Shown: positions 8,119 through 15,088, counted from the first letter of the stretch. The stretch is DNA of 16,341 bases from an uncultured Clostridia bacterium (GCA_934278965.1 CAKQWL010000154.1:1-16341), one strand, 5' to 3'. Made by a program: numbers and translations. Notes: generated by a model from the sequence alone, not told the origin.

Positions 8119-9321
8119 TTACTTCATTTTCGTACCGTTTATTTCCGCCGCAATGCTTTGAAAATACTTCTGCCAGAAGCTTCCTTCTCCCGCAGTCTGC
8201 CAAAGAGAAAAAGCGTCTTTATGCTGTGCCAGCCACTTTTGATCCAGGCTTCCGGAAAAGTATCGAAAATTCATTTCGACCGCAAACTCGGTCATTTGTC
8301 TGCGATCTGTTTCGATGAGACCGCTGTTCGTCGATTCTGTCGTCATCAAGGTCCGGCGCACCTGCTTCTCCGTCTGCTGATTGAAACGGGCCTGCGCCTC
8401 TTTCCGCCCGTACCGAACAGAGGAGAAAAAGTAGCGCAGCGCCGTTTTCTCCGACTGTTCCAGCCCTTTTTCAGCGGATGCAGCCCCGGCTGCGACCAGC
8501 ACGCCGAACCGCTGTGCGCCCACCGTCAATCCCCCGGTTGCAATGTCCCGCAGACCCGCCTCCTGCGCCGTATGCTGCATATGAACATGACCGGAAAGAT
8601 TGATCCGGACCTGATACTTTTGCAGCAAATCCCTAACCTCCCGGTGATTTTCCAGACAAAAGTGTTCTCCGATTTCGATATGCTGCGGCAGGACGCTCTG
8701 ATGAGAAGCCGAAATAATCGTCCCTTCCCGTCTTCTCACTGCGGCAAGCTGCGTGTCCGCCCATGTAAGAGTCTCTGCTTTTATTCTCCCCGGTGCATCC
8801 TCCGTATTTCCATCCAGTGCGAGAAGAAAAAGTCCCGGCACGATCTCCGCCAGATAACTAAAAGAATGTTCGTCCGCCGCAATCGCCTTTTCCGGCCCGA
8901 ACGCCGCACAGAGCCTCCGGAAGTCCTTCTGAGAAACGGACTCCGCCGGGTACACCGCATCTTTCCTATAGCAAAATGCTTTCTGATTTGCAATGTCATG
9001 ATTTCCGGGAAGGACAAAAACCGAAATCCCGCGCTCCTGCACCGAAAGGAGCTTTTGGCAAACCTCCTCCAAGCTGATACGCTCCCCATTAAATGTAAGA
9101 TCTCCTGTCAAAATCAGCGCAGCGGCCCCCTGCCGCACCGCTTCTTTCAAAAATGCAGAAAAGATCTGCGGCGAAGCCTCTGTCATCTTCGCATCCACCG
9201 ACAGCACCTGACGAAAATAGCTCTCTCCAAGGTCCGTAAGCGATGGAGCAAGGTAATGAATATCACTTGCAGTAAGTATTCTCTTTTCTTTTCTTATTCC
9301 TCTGATCTCCGTGTTTTCCAT
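8119..9321 (-). CDS. calcineurin-like metallophosphoesterase
   Basis: This is a two-metal phosphoesterase of the calcineurin-like fold, 400 residues from the ATG at 9321. The metal-ligand blocks appear in order: SDIH (Asp20, His22), GD...N (Asp74), GNHD (Asn107, His108), a single His in SASHQS (207), and GHVH (His245, His247). There is no signal peptide or membrane segment, so it is probably cytosolic. The C-terminal 130 residues after the GHVH block are not recognised. The start is chosen because it is the first ATG before the metal motifs. It lacks a Shine-Dalgarno sequence, and a TACAAT -10 ends only 6 nt before it. The substrate is unknown. Confidence 0.85.
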   Translation of the reverse strand: MENTEIRGIRKEKRILTASDIHYLAPSLTDLGESYFRQVLSVDAKMTEASPQIFSAFLKEAVRQGAAALILTGDLTFNGERISLEEVCQKLLSVQERGISVFVLPGNHDIANQKAFCYRKDAVYPAESVSQKDFRRLCAAFGPEKAIAADEHSFSYLAEIVPGLFLLALDGNTEDAPGRIKAETLTWADTQLAAVRRREGTIISASHQSVLPQHIEIGEHFCLENHREVRDLLQKYQVRINLSGHVHMQHTAQEAGLRDIATGGLTVGAQRFGVLVAAGAASAEKGLEQSEKTALRYFFSSVRYGRKEAQARFNQQTEKQVRRTLMTTESTNSGLIETDRRQMTEFAVEMNFRYFSGSLDQKWLAQHKDAFSLWQTAGEGSFWQKYFQSIAAEINGTKMK

Positions 9322-9327
9322 GTTTCT

Positions 9328-9355
9328 ATTGTAGCACACTGCCGCTTTCCCGCAA
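9328..9355 (-). promoter_or_regulatory. extended -10 promoter abutting the metallophosphoesterase start
   Basis: On the minus strand TGC-TACAAT (-10 at 9328-9333) is preceded by a weak -35 TTGCGG at 9350-9355 with 16 bp between. Only GAAAC plus one base separates the -10 from the ATG, so transcription would begin at or beside the A of the start codon. This predicts a leaderless mRNA. Confidence 0.5.
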
Positions 9356-9382
9356 AGAACACTCTCAAAGAAATGGGCACGC

Positions 9383-9422
9383 AAAAGGGCCTTCGTGATC
9401 TAAAATCACGAAAGCCCTTTTT
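9383..9422. terminator. strong symmetric terminator downstream of the SLH reading frame
   Basis: AAAAGGGC (9383-9390) and TTCGTGAT (9392-9399) pair with ATCACGAA (9405-9412) and GCCCTTTT (9414-9421), with one mismatch and a 5-nt loop. A-rich and T-rich flanks make it functional in either direction. It ends transcripts of the SLH frame (stop at 9469) and insulates the metallophosphoesterase promoter. Confidence 0.85.
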
Positions 9423-9468
9423 GTCTTAGTGCAAAAGTTAAAGTTATTTGGAAATAACCCTCTTTGGC

Positions 9469-10791
9469 TTACTCTACAGTCTTATACGCACGATAGAGGA
9501 ATGTCACAATATGTCCCCGCGTGCAGACATTTGCGGTACCAAAGCGTCCATCGCCAATACCATTTGTAATCTCCTTCTCCACAGCCCAGTTTACTGCGTC
9601 ATAGCAGAACAAACCTTCCGCTACATCTGTAAAGCTTGCTTTGGCCGTGCTTTCCGGTGAACCAAAGGCACGATAGATAAAGGTTACGCCCTGTCCTCTT
9701 GTGCAGGTCTCATTCGGTGCAAAGGCATCAGCCGATACACCCTTTGTGATTCCATTCTCAACTGCCCAGAGTACCGCCTTGTAATAATAAGCGTCACTCG
9801 CTACATCAGTAAACGGATTCTCCGTTGTTTTCGGTTCCGGGGAACCCATCGCACGCCAAAGGAATGTCACAATCTGCGCACGGGTGCACGCCCAATCCGG
9901 ACGGAAAGTGAGATCACTGTAGCCTGTGGTAATACCTTTCTTTACAGCCCAGATTACTGCATCTTCGTAATTGGAACCGCTCGGAATATCCGAGAATCCG
10001 GAACCGCCTGCCGGGTCCGTGCCCGGTTTGCTATCGTCATTCTCACCCGGCTTTGTGCTTGGTATTGTTCCACCGCCGCCGCTGCTCGGTCTGCTCGGTC
10101 TCTGCTCCCAAACGGCATAAAGTGTGTAATTCTTTGTTACATCGTTCAGTACAGCGCCCGGAGCAAAGATTGCTTCCGGAGTCGTTGCTCTTGGATTCTC
10201 ACTCCAGCCAAGGAAGTTGTATCCACTGCGTGTCGGCTTATCACTTGAAATCGTGTAGCTTCCGCCGCTTGCGATCGGGTCGCTCTTCGCAGGTGCCTTG
10301 CTTCCTCCGTTCGCATCATAGCTTACTGTGTAAGTGTTCGCCTTCTGTTCCCAAACAGCGTAGAGAGTGTAATCCTTCGTTACACTGTTCAGTTCCGTTC
10401 CGGCTGTAAATGCAGGATCTGCTGCTGTCGCTCTCGGATCTTCACTCCAGCCAAGGAAGTTGTATCCGTCGCGTACCGGTTCATCACTTGTAATGGTGTA
10501 GCTTCCGCCGCTTGTAATTGGTCCGCTCTTCGCAGGGGCCTTGCTTCCGCCGTTCGCATCATAGCTTACTGTGTAAGTGTTCGCCTGCTGCTTCCATACA
10601 GCATAAAGCGTTACATCCGATGTTCCCATCGTGAATGTCTTTGTTCCGTTTTCTGTGAACTCTGCTGTCGCTGCTGTCGAGCTTCTGTCCCATCCAACGA
10701 AGTCATATCCCGCAAGCGTCGGCTTCACACTGAAGTCTACTTCTACTGTCGCTCCCTCTTTGTATGCGCTTTCGTTTGTCGGGATTCCCAT
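9469..10791 (-). CDS. 5'-truncated surface protein: InlB-type B repeats plus three SLH domains
   Basis: From the first ATG the frame has 440 residues. Residues 1-231 hold repeats of the Listeria-Bacteroides/InlB B type (NTYTVSYDANGG...GYNFLGW...YTLYAVWEQ); a Ser/Gly/Pro-rich linker spans 232-264; and three S-layer homology domains follow at about 265-316, 326-377 and 386-437. SLH domains bind pyruvylated wall polymers, so this is the anchor end of a wall protein. No signal peptide exists. Repeat coding continues upstream of the ATG (GRKANTYKVSYNANGG) until an in-frame TAA at 10843-10845, and the ATG lies in the middle of the first repeat with no spaced ribosome site. The gene therefore lost its 5' end at the recombinase boundary. 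It is either a pseudogene or a silent cassette that could be joined to an expressed head. Confidence 0.8.
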   Translation of the reverse strand: MGIPTNESAYKEGATVEVDFSVKPTLAGYDFVGWDRSSTAATAEFTENGTKTFTMGTSDVTLYAVWKQQANTYTVSYDANGGSKAPAKSGPITSGGSYTITSDEPVRDGYNFLGWSEDPRATAADPAFTAGTELNSVTKDYTLYAVWEQKANTYTVSYDANGGSKAPAKSDPIASGGSYTISSDKPTRSGYNFLGWSENPRATTPEAIFAPGAVLNDVTKNYTLYAVWEQRPSRPSSGGGGTIPSTKPGENDDSKPGTDPAGGSGFSDIPSGSNYEDAVIWAVKKGITTGYSDLTFRPDWACTRAQIVTFLWRAMGSPEPKTTENPFTDVASDAYYYKAVLWAVENGITKGVSADAFAPNETCTRGQGVTFIYRAFGSPESTAKASFTDVAEGLFCYDAVNWAVEKEITNGIGDGRFGTANVCTRGHIVTFLYRAYKTVE

Positions 10792-10830
10792 TCCGCCGTT
10801 TGCATTGTAGCTTACCTTGTAGGTATTTGC
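10099..10830 (-). repeat. three tandem InlB-type B repeats (about 81 codons each)
   Basis: Unit 1 occupies 10585-10830 and is cut at its 5' edge, unit 2 is 10342-10584 and unit 3 is 10099-10341. Units 2 and 3 are exactly 243 bp apart and nearly identical over long stretches of DNA, including an unbroken match of about 30 bp around the codons for YDANGG and NTYTVSY (near 10313-10343 and 10556-10586). Unit 1 is more diverged. Such homology favours slippage or recombination that changes copy number. Confidence 0.85.
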
Positions 10831-10852
10831 CTTCCTCCCCTCTTATTTATTC

Positions 10853-11692
10853 CTATGTAACCAATCCCAAACGGTCCAGCTTCTTTCGATATTCCAAACC
10901 GCTGGTCATCAGATAGATCCGCGTTGTTTCGATGCTGCTGTGTCCCAGCACATCGGCCAGCTGCACGATGTCATGACAAGCCCGGTAAAAAACGCTTGCA
11001 AACAAGTGCCGCAGATTGTGCGGAAATACTTTGGCCGGTGCGACTCCGGCTTCACCGCAAAGAGATTTTAATGCTCCCCAGATCTGGCGGCGGGAAAGAC
11101 TCCTTCCTTCAGAAGTGATGAAAATCTCCCCGGAGGCTATCTTTTTCTGTTTGGCAAACCGCAGCAGCTTACGGCAGAGCTTGTCCGGAATCAATATCGT
11201 GCGGATTTTACCTTTTAACATGATTCCCGCCCTGCCGGGCCATATCGTCTCTACAGTAAAGAAACGCACCTCACTGACCCGAATACCGGTCGCACAAATC
11301 GTTTCCATCAGAAGTTCTGTCTGTTCCTTCCTCTGACGGTGGGCAGCGGCAAGCAGTCGTTCATACTCGCTCCGGGTCAGTACACGCCCGCCGTCCCGAA
11401 ACAAACGGCGCTGAATTTTTAAGAATCGCGCCCGCTGTGTCCAGCCGGCAAACCGAAAAAAACTGTTCAATGCCGCCAACATAGAATTGATGGTCACCGC
11501 AGCATAACCTTGCTCCAGCAGAAGCTTTTTCCATGCCGTCACTCTTTCCTCTGTCGCTTCTGCCCCATCCAGCCAAAGCGCAAACCGTCTGACATCCCTC
11601 ATATACTTCTCTACAGTTCCGGCTGCACGCTCCTCTTTCGCCAAACTCGCGGCATAATCGGACAGGGCCTCTTCTGTTATCGCCCGTATCAT
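10853..11692 (-). CDS. tyrosine recombinase / site-specific integrase
   Basis: This XerC/D-like enzyme would cut and rejoin DNA at short sites through a phosphotyrosine. The ATG at 11692 is chosen because AAAGGAGG lies about 8 nt before it; the open frame extends further but without a ribosome site. The 279-residue protein has an N-terminal SAM-like core-binding domain (about 6-85) and a catalytic domain with a full set of residues: Arg138 (ATGIRVSE), Lys162 (GKIR), His225 and Arg228 (HNLRH), His251 (LGHSS) and nucleophile Tyr260 (RIYL). The stop at 10853 is followed within 10 nt by the in-frame stop that precedes the headless SLH frame, on the same strand. No excisionase, phage or conjugation genes are nearby, so a local inversion or cassette-switching role is possible but unproven. 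Confidence 0.88.
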   Translation of the reverse strand: MIRAITEEALSDYAASLAKEERAAGTVEKYMRDVRRFALWLDGAEATEERVTAWKKLLLEQGYAAVTINSMLAALNSFFRFAGWTQRARFLKIQRRLFRDGGRVLTRSEYERLLAAAHRQRKEQTELLMETICATGIRVSEVRFFTVETIWPGRAGIMLKGKIRTILIPDKLCRKLLRFAKQKKIASGEIFITSEGRSLSRRQIWGALKSLCGEAGVAPAKVFPHNLRHLFASVFYRACHDIVQLADVLGHSSIETTRIYLMTSGLEYRKKLDRLGLVT

Positions 11693-11715
11693 AAGAAATT
11701 CCTCCTTTGATCTCG

Positions 11716-11751
11716 TCTCCGCGCTCGGAGATCGCTCTTCGGGGTCCCGAA
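11716..11751. promoter_or_regulatory. two adjacent perfect dyads upstream of the recombinase
   Basis: TCTCCG-CGCT-CGGAGA (11716-11731) and TTCGGG-GT-CCCGAA (11738-11751) are separated by 6 bp and end 24 bp before the recombinase ATG. They could be operators, binding arms or a crossover site for the recombinase, or hairpins in its leader. No convincing -35/-10 pair was found in the region 11693-11815. Confidence 0.4.
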
Positions 11752-11814
11752 ATCGTTTGAGAACCTGTCTTGCGGAAGCCATGTGCCAACCAAAAGAAAG
11801 AAGCTTTCCTGCTT

Positions 11815-11851
11815 TCAAACGAAAGAAACGGCATAGCCGAAGCTATACCGT
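11815..11851 (-). terminator. terminator of the feo operon with UUCG tetraloop
   Basis: On the minus strand ACGGTATAGC-TTCG-GCTATGCCGT makes a 10-bp stem with one G-U pair and the very stable C(UUCG)G loop, followed by TTTCTTTCGTTT. It lies 21 nt after the stop of the FeoB-associated protein. Confidence 0.85.
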
Positions 11852-11872
11852 ATCTCCCATCGTAAAACTTTT

Positions 11873-12109
11873 CTATTCTTTGTTTTCACCGGAAACAGCG
11901 CTCTCGCAGGAACAGCCTTCCGCTTTCTCTCCGTTTTCCGGAAATTTCGCGGAAAGATCTGCCGCAAGACTGCATCCGCCGCCTCCGCAGCCGCTGCACC
12001 CATTGCAGCCACTGCAGCTGCTCTTCCCGGTTTTTTTATCTCGAATCATCTTCCACAGGATCAGTCCGATCACAACTGCAACCAGACCCCCTACTATGAT
12101 ATCCCCCAT
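11873..12109 (-). CDS. FeoB-associated Cys-rich membrane protein
   Basis: This is a 78-residue protein of the FeoB-associated Cys-rich family, often found just after feoB in Clostridia. One membrane helix (GDIIVGGLVAVVIGLILWKMI) is followed by a basic stop-transfer segment DKK and then a Cys-Gly cluster (SSCSGCNGCSGCGGGGC, about residues 30-46) and another Cys pair (GCSC). The cluster may bind or hand over ferrous iron at the FeoB pore; this is inferred from family context. The start at 12109 has GGTGAAG close upstream. An ATG five codons earlier (12124) is possible, with AGGAG 14 nt away, but it lies inside a perfect hairpin. The gene is 93 nt downstream of feoB. Confidence 0.85.
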   Translation of the reverse strand: MGDIIVGGLVAVVIGLILWKMIRDKKTGKSSCSGCNGCSGCGGGGCSLAADLSAKFPENGEKAEGCSCESAVSGENKE

Positions 12110-12120
12110 GCTCTTCACCC

Positions 12121-12139
12121 GCATCCGTTTATCGGATGC
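12121..12139. promoter_or_regulatory. 7-bp hairpin at the start of the Cys-rich gene
   Basis: GCATCCG-TTTAT-CGGATGC is a perfect 7-bp inverted repeat with a 5-nt loop. In the mRNA it covers the upstream ATG candidate (12122-12124) and separates an AGGAG from the ATG at 12109. It could tune translation of the last gene of the operon. Confidence 0.4.
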
Positions 12140-12201
12140 TCCTTTCTTCGCATGTTTATAATTCCCGGAAAATGTTTCGTTTAATCAGGTTTTCCGGTTT
12201 T

Positions 12202-14367
12202 TTATGCGCCTACGGAAATGCTGCTTCTTGTATTCAGAGTATTATCGTCATATTTGTTCGGACGAACAAGCAGATAGATCATTACGAGTGCAACAACGAT
12301 CGCCGCTGCTGTACCGATTCCGAATCCGCCGCCGGTTGCCAGTGTAGCGAACTGATAAATCATCAGTGCCACTGCATATCCGAATACAGTCTGATATCCG
12401 ATCGCGAACCACGTCCACTTCGGGTTGTTCATCTCTCTGCGGATTGCACCGATCGCCGCGAAGCACGGAGCGCAGAGAAGGTTAAATGCAAGCAGTGCGT
12501 ACGCACCTGCCGGTGTCAGGCTTGTCGCAAGTTGACCCCAGATCTCTTCGCCGGCTTCGGAAACCTCTGCGTAACCGAAGAGGATACCCAGTGTGCTGAC
12601 AAGGTTTTCCTTTGCAACGAGACCCATAATTGTCGCCGATACATATTCCCAGGAACCAAATCCGAGCGGAATAAAGATCCACGCAATCGCACCGCCGATT
12701 ACAGCGAGCAGTCCGTTGTTCATATCATCAACCATGCCGAAGCTGCCGTCTGTGAATCCGAAATTGGACAGGAACCAGATGATAACCGATGAAAGGAGGA
12801 TGATGGTTCCGGCCTTCTTAATGAAGGACCAGCCTCTCTCCCACATGCTTCTGAGAACACTGCCGATCGTCGGGATATGATATGCCGGAAGCTCCATAAC
12901 GAACGGAGCCGGATCTCCCGCAAACATCTTGGTCTTCTTCAAAATCAGTCCGGAAACGATGATCGAAGCAACGCCCAGGAAATACGCACTCGGTGCTACC
13001 CAGCCCGCTCCGCCGAACAGTGCTCCCGCAATCAGGGCAATGATCGGAAGCTTCGCTCCACAAGGAACAAAGGTTGTTGTCATAATAGTCATTCTTCTGT
13101 CACGGTCATTCTCAATCGTACGGGAAGCCATGATGCCCGGGATACCGCAGCCGGATCCGATCAGCATCGGAATGAAGGACTTTCCGGAAAGACCGAACTT
13201 TCGGAAGATTCTATCCATGATGAACGCAACACGCGCCATGTATCCGCATCCCTCCAGGAACGCCAGGAAGATGAACAGAAGGAGGATCTGCGGTACGAAT
13301 CCGAGGACAGCACCAACACCACCGACGATACCGTCTACCACAAGTCCGTAAAGAACATCACTGACACCAAGCGACTCCATCAGGCTTCCTACGCCGCCCT
13401 GCAGCCACTCTCCCGCAAAGACATCGTTCGTCCAGTCTGTCAAAAGACCGCCGACCGTTGTAACGGACACATAATAAACGACAAACATCACTAACGCAAA
13501 GATCGGAAGCGCCGCAAACCGGTTTGTAACGATGCGGTCGATCTTGTCGGAGGTTGTCATCTGATTACGGTTCTTTTTCTTATAGCATTTATCGATGATT
13601 TCACCGATCGCTACATATCTTTCGTTTGTAATGATACTCTCGGAGTCATCATCCCAAGCCTTCTCGACTTCCTTGATAATGCTCTCCGCACCGCTCATCA
13701 CTCTCTTGATTTCTTCCGGACGATCGAGCATTTCTGCGATCTTATCGTCTCTTTCAAAAATCTTCACTGCGTAAAACCGCTTCTGCTGCTCCGGAATGAA
13801 TGCAGGCAGAAGTTCCTCGATCTTGCCGAGAGCGGCTTCGATCTCCTCTCCGAAAGCGTGCTTCGGCATCGTCGCCTTTCCGGACGCGAGCGCCGCCGCT
13901 GCGTCTGCCGCTTCCTTAATTCCGGTACCCTTCAGCGCGGAAATCGTATAAACGGCACATCCCAGCTCCTCCGCAAGCTTCTTTGTATCGATGACATCGC
14001 CTCTCTTCTCTACGACATCCATCATGTTGACCGCGATCAGCATTGGGATACCGAGCTCACGCAGCTGCGTTGTCAGATAAAGGTTTCTCTCCAGATTGGT
14101 TCCGTCGATGATATTCAAGATAACATCCGGCTTCTCTGCGAGAAGATACTTTCTGGCAACAACTTCCTCCAAAGTATATGGAGAAAGCGAATAAATACCC
14201 GGAAGGTCCTGAATCAGCACATCCTTGTGGCCCTTCAGCTTTCCTTCTTTTTTTTCTACTGTTACGCCCGGCCAGTTGCCGACAGATTGATTGGCGCCTG
14301 TCAGTGCGTTGAAAAGTGTCGTCTTACCGCAGTTTGGATTTCCGGCAAGTGCTATTTTCGTTGACAT
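12202..14367 (-). CDS. feoB: ferrous iron transporter FeoB
   Basis: FeoB is the main ferrous-iron permease, an inner-membrane protein with a cytosolic G domain. The 721 residues match family length. The N-terminal GTPase has G1 GNPNCGKTT (9-17), G3 DLPG (54-57), G4 NMMD (114-117) and G5 SAL, followed by the helical GDI-like region. The membrane part carries two Gate motifs, with conserved Cys in GSGCGIPG and PCGAKLP, and in LCAPCFAAIGAIRRE near the C-terminus. AGGAGG lies 8 nt before the ATG. It is 92 nt downstream of feoA and is followed by the Cys-rich partner, so the operon is complete. No FeoC-like gene was seen. Confidence 0.97.
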   Translation of the reverse strand: MSTKIALAGNPNCGKTTLFNALTGANQSVGNWPGVTVEKKEGKLKGHKDVLIQDLPGIYSLSPYTLEEVVARKYLLAEKPDVILNIIDGTNLERNLYLTTQLRELGIPMLIAVNMMDVVEKRGDVIDTKKLAEELGCAVYTISALKGTGIKEAADAAAALASGKATMPKHAFGEEIEAALGKIEELLPAFIPEQQKRFYAVKIFERDDKIAEMLDRPEEIKRVMSGAESIIKEVEKAWDDDSESIITNERYVAIGEIIDKCYKKKNRNQMTTSDKIDRIVTNRFAALPIFALVMFVVYYVSVTTVGGLLTDWTNDVFAGEWLQGGVGSLMESLGVSDVLYGLVVDGIVGGVGAVLGFVPQILLLFIFLAFLEGCGYMARVAFIMDRIFRKFGLSGKSFIPMLIGSGCGIPGIMASRTIENDRDRRMTIMTTTFVPCGAKLPIIALIAGALFGGAGWVAPSAYFLGVASIIVSGLILKKTKMFAGDPAPFVMELPAYHIPTIGSVLRSMWERGWSFIKKAGTIILLSSVIIWFLSNFGFTDGSFGMVDDMNNGLLAVIGGAIAWIFIPLGFGSWEYVSATIMGLVAKENLVSTLGILFGYAEVSEAGEEIWGQLATSLTPAGAYALLAFNLLCAPCFAAIGAIRREMNNPKWTWFAIGYQTVFGYAVALMIYQFATLATGGGFGIGTAAAIVVALVMIYLLVRPNKYDDNTLNTRSSISVGA

Positions 14368-14396
14368 TTTCCTTTCCTCCTGATTGAAATGTTTTT

Positions 14397-14412
14397 GTTA
14401 GCTCTCGCTAAC
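14397..14412. promoter_or_regulatory. GTTAGC palindrome between feoA and feoB
   Basis: GTTAGC-TCTC-GCTAAC is a perfect 6+4+6 palindrome, the same arms and spacing as the copy at 15063-15078 near the operon promoter. It lies 29 bp before the feoB ATG. In the mRNA it would be a hairpin with a GAGA (GNRA-type) loop. No clear promoter was seen beside it, so it may be an internal operator or an RNA element. Confidence 0.55.
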
Positions 14413-14459
14413 CTATCGTCTTAAAAATCGCAGAGCGCTTGATTGGCTCCGCTGTGTTC

Positions 14460-14708
14460 TCAGATCTGTTCAACCTCGATCATTTCCGCGTCCGCTTTTC
14501 GGATCGAAAGCTCATATCCTCTCACGGTCAACTCGATCGGGTCGCCGAGCGGAGCAACTTTCCGGACATCAACGGTAACACCCTTTGTCAGCCCCATATC
14601 CATAATGCGTCTCTTCGTCGCGCCAGTCCCATGCAGTCTTAACACCTTGGCCGAAGAACCGCTTTTGATATCCCGGAGCGTCACTTTTTCGTTTGCTTCT
14701 GAACTCAT
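14460..14708 (-). CDS. feoA: FeoA domain protein
   Basis: This is a small SH3-like cytosolic protein that associates with FeoB and is needed for iron uptake. At 82 residues it has usual FeoA size. The family pattern is visible: an N-terminal LRDIKSGSSAKVLRLHG strand pair, the central RRIMDMGLTKGVTVDVRKVAPLGDPIEL, and RGYELSIRKADAEMIEV at the end. AAAGGAAAG precedes the ATG. It is the second of two FeoA genes, 87 nt downstream of the first and 92 nt upstream of feoB. Confidence 0.95.
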   Translation of the reverse strand: MSSEANEKVTLRDIKSGSSAKVLRLHGTGATKRRIMDMGLTKGVTVDVRKVAPLGDPIELTVRGYELSIRKADAEMIEVEQI

Positions 14709-14777
14709 TTTTGCTCTTTCCTTTCTATTTCTTCTATTTCATTACAGTCAGCCTGTTTTTAATGAATCTTGATCCGG

Positions 14778-14797
14778 TATTGGATTCTATTGGATTC
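14778..14797. repeat. 10-bp perfect tandem duplication at the end of the first feoA
   Basis: TATTGGATTC occurs twice head to tail (14778-14787 and 14788-14797). The second copy overlaps the stop codon of the first feoA (14796-14798), so a duplication left the coding end intact. Probably replication slippage. Confidence 0.6.
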
Positions 14798-15005
14798 AGA
14801 CTATGATCCTGCTTGCCATTTCCTTGCTCAGCGCTACTCGGGAGTCCTTCACATTCACAATAAGGTTTCCGCCCATTTCGGAAATGACACTGACGCTGCC
14901 GCCGACTACAAATCCCAGCGTCTCCAGAAACTTTTTTGTTTCTTCTTTTCCACCGATCTTCTTGATACTGTTTACTTCTCCATGTCCAGCCATCGTCAAA
15001 GGCAT
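14796..15005 (-). CDS. feoA: FeoA domain protein, first of the pair
   Basis: This is the second FeoA-type SH3-like protein, 69 residues from the ATG at 15005. It belongs to the shorter clostridial group beginning MPLTMAGHGEVNSIKKIGG, with the conserved KEETKKFLETLGFVVGGSVSVI and NLIVNVKDSRVALSKEMA. The longer reading (to 15053) has no ribosome site at its first ATG; MPLT is chosen because AGGATGGTGG lies about 6-8 nt upstream and the family starts here. It is first in the operon, directly behind a strong promoter with palindromes. Two different FeoA proteins with one FeoB suggest distinct regulatory or structural roles, which the sequence alone does not settle. Confidence 0.9.
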   Translation of the reverse strand: MPLTMAGHGEVNSIKKIGGKEETKKFLETLGFVVGGSVSVISEMGGNLIVNVKDSRVALSKEMASRIIV

Positions 15006-15062
15006 CCTGTCCACCATCCTTTCACCCGGAACTCTTCTTTCAGACTCCGGCATTCTAAAATC

Positions 15063-15078
15063 GTTAGCGCCAGCTAAC
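15063..15078. promoter_or_regulatory. putative operator 1 of the feo operon
   Basis: GTTAGC-GCCA-GCTAAC is a perfect 6+4+6 palindrome just downstream of the predicted transcription start (about 15082 on the minus strand). A protein bound here would block elongation or open-complex escape. Its half-sites recall the TTAG/CTAA halves of DtxR/IdeR-type iron boxes, although the spacing differs. Confidence 0.6.
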
Positions 15079-15088
15079 TTCTGTATGT

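Noticed and set aside
8092..9429. 445-codon open frame on the plus strand opposite the metallophosphoesterase
   Set aside because: Its product is rich in Arg, Cys, Phe and Leu with no recognisable domain, has no ribosome site, and lies across a gene with all metal motifs on the other strand. It also runs through the promoter and terminator of the neighbours.
9469..10830. Tandem repeats as a CRISPR array
   Set aside because: The repeats are 243-bp coding units with the InlB B-repeat pattern in frame, not short palindromic repeats with unique spacers.
10853..11851. Recombinase as part of a prophage or integrative element
   Set aside because: No excisionase, replication, capsid, mobilisation or tRNA attachment site was found within the window, and both flanks are chromosomal-type genes.
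12136..13494. Plus-strand open frames of 218 and 205 codons opposite feoB
   Set aside because: They are mirror frames of an intact feoB; their products have low complexity of Arg, Asp, Ser and Cys and no family resemblance.
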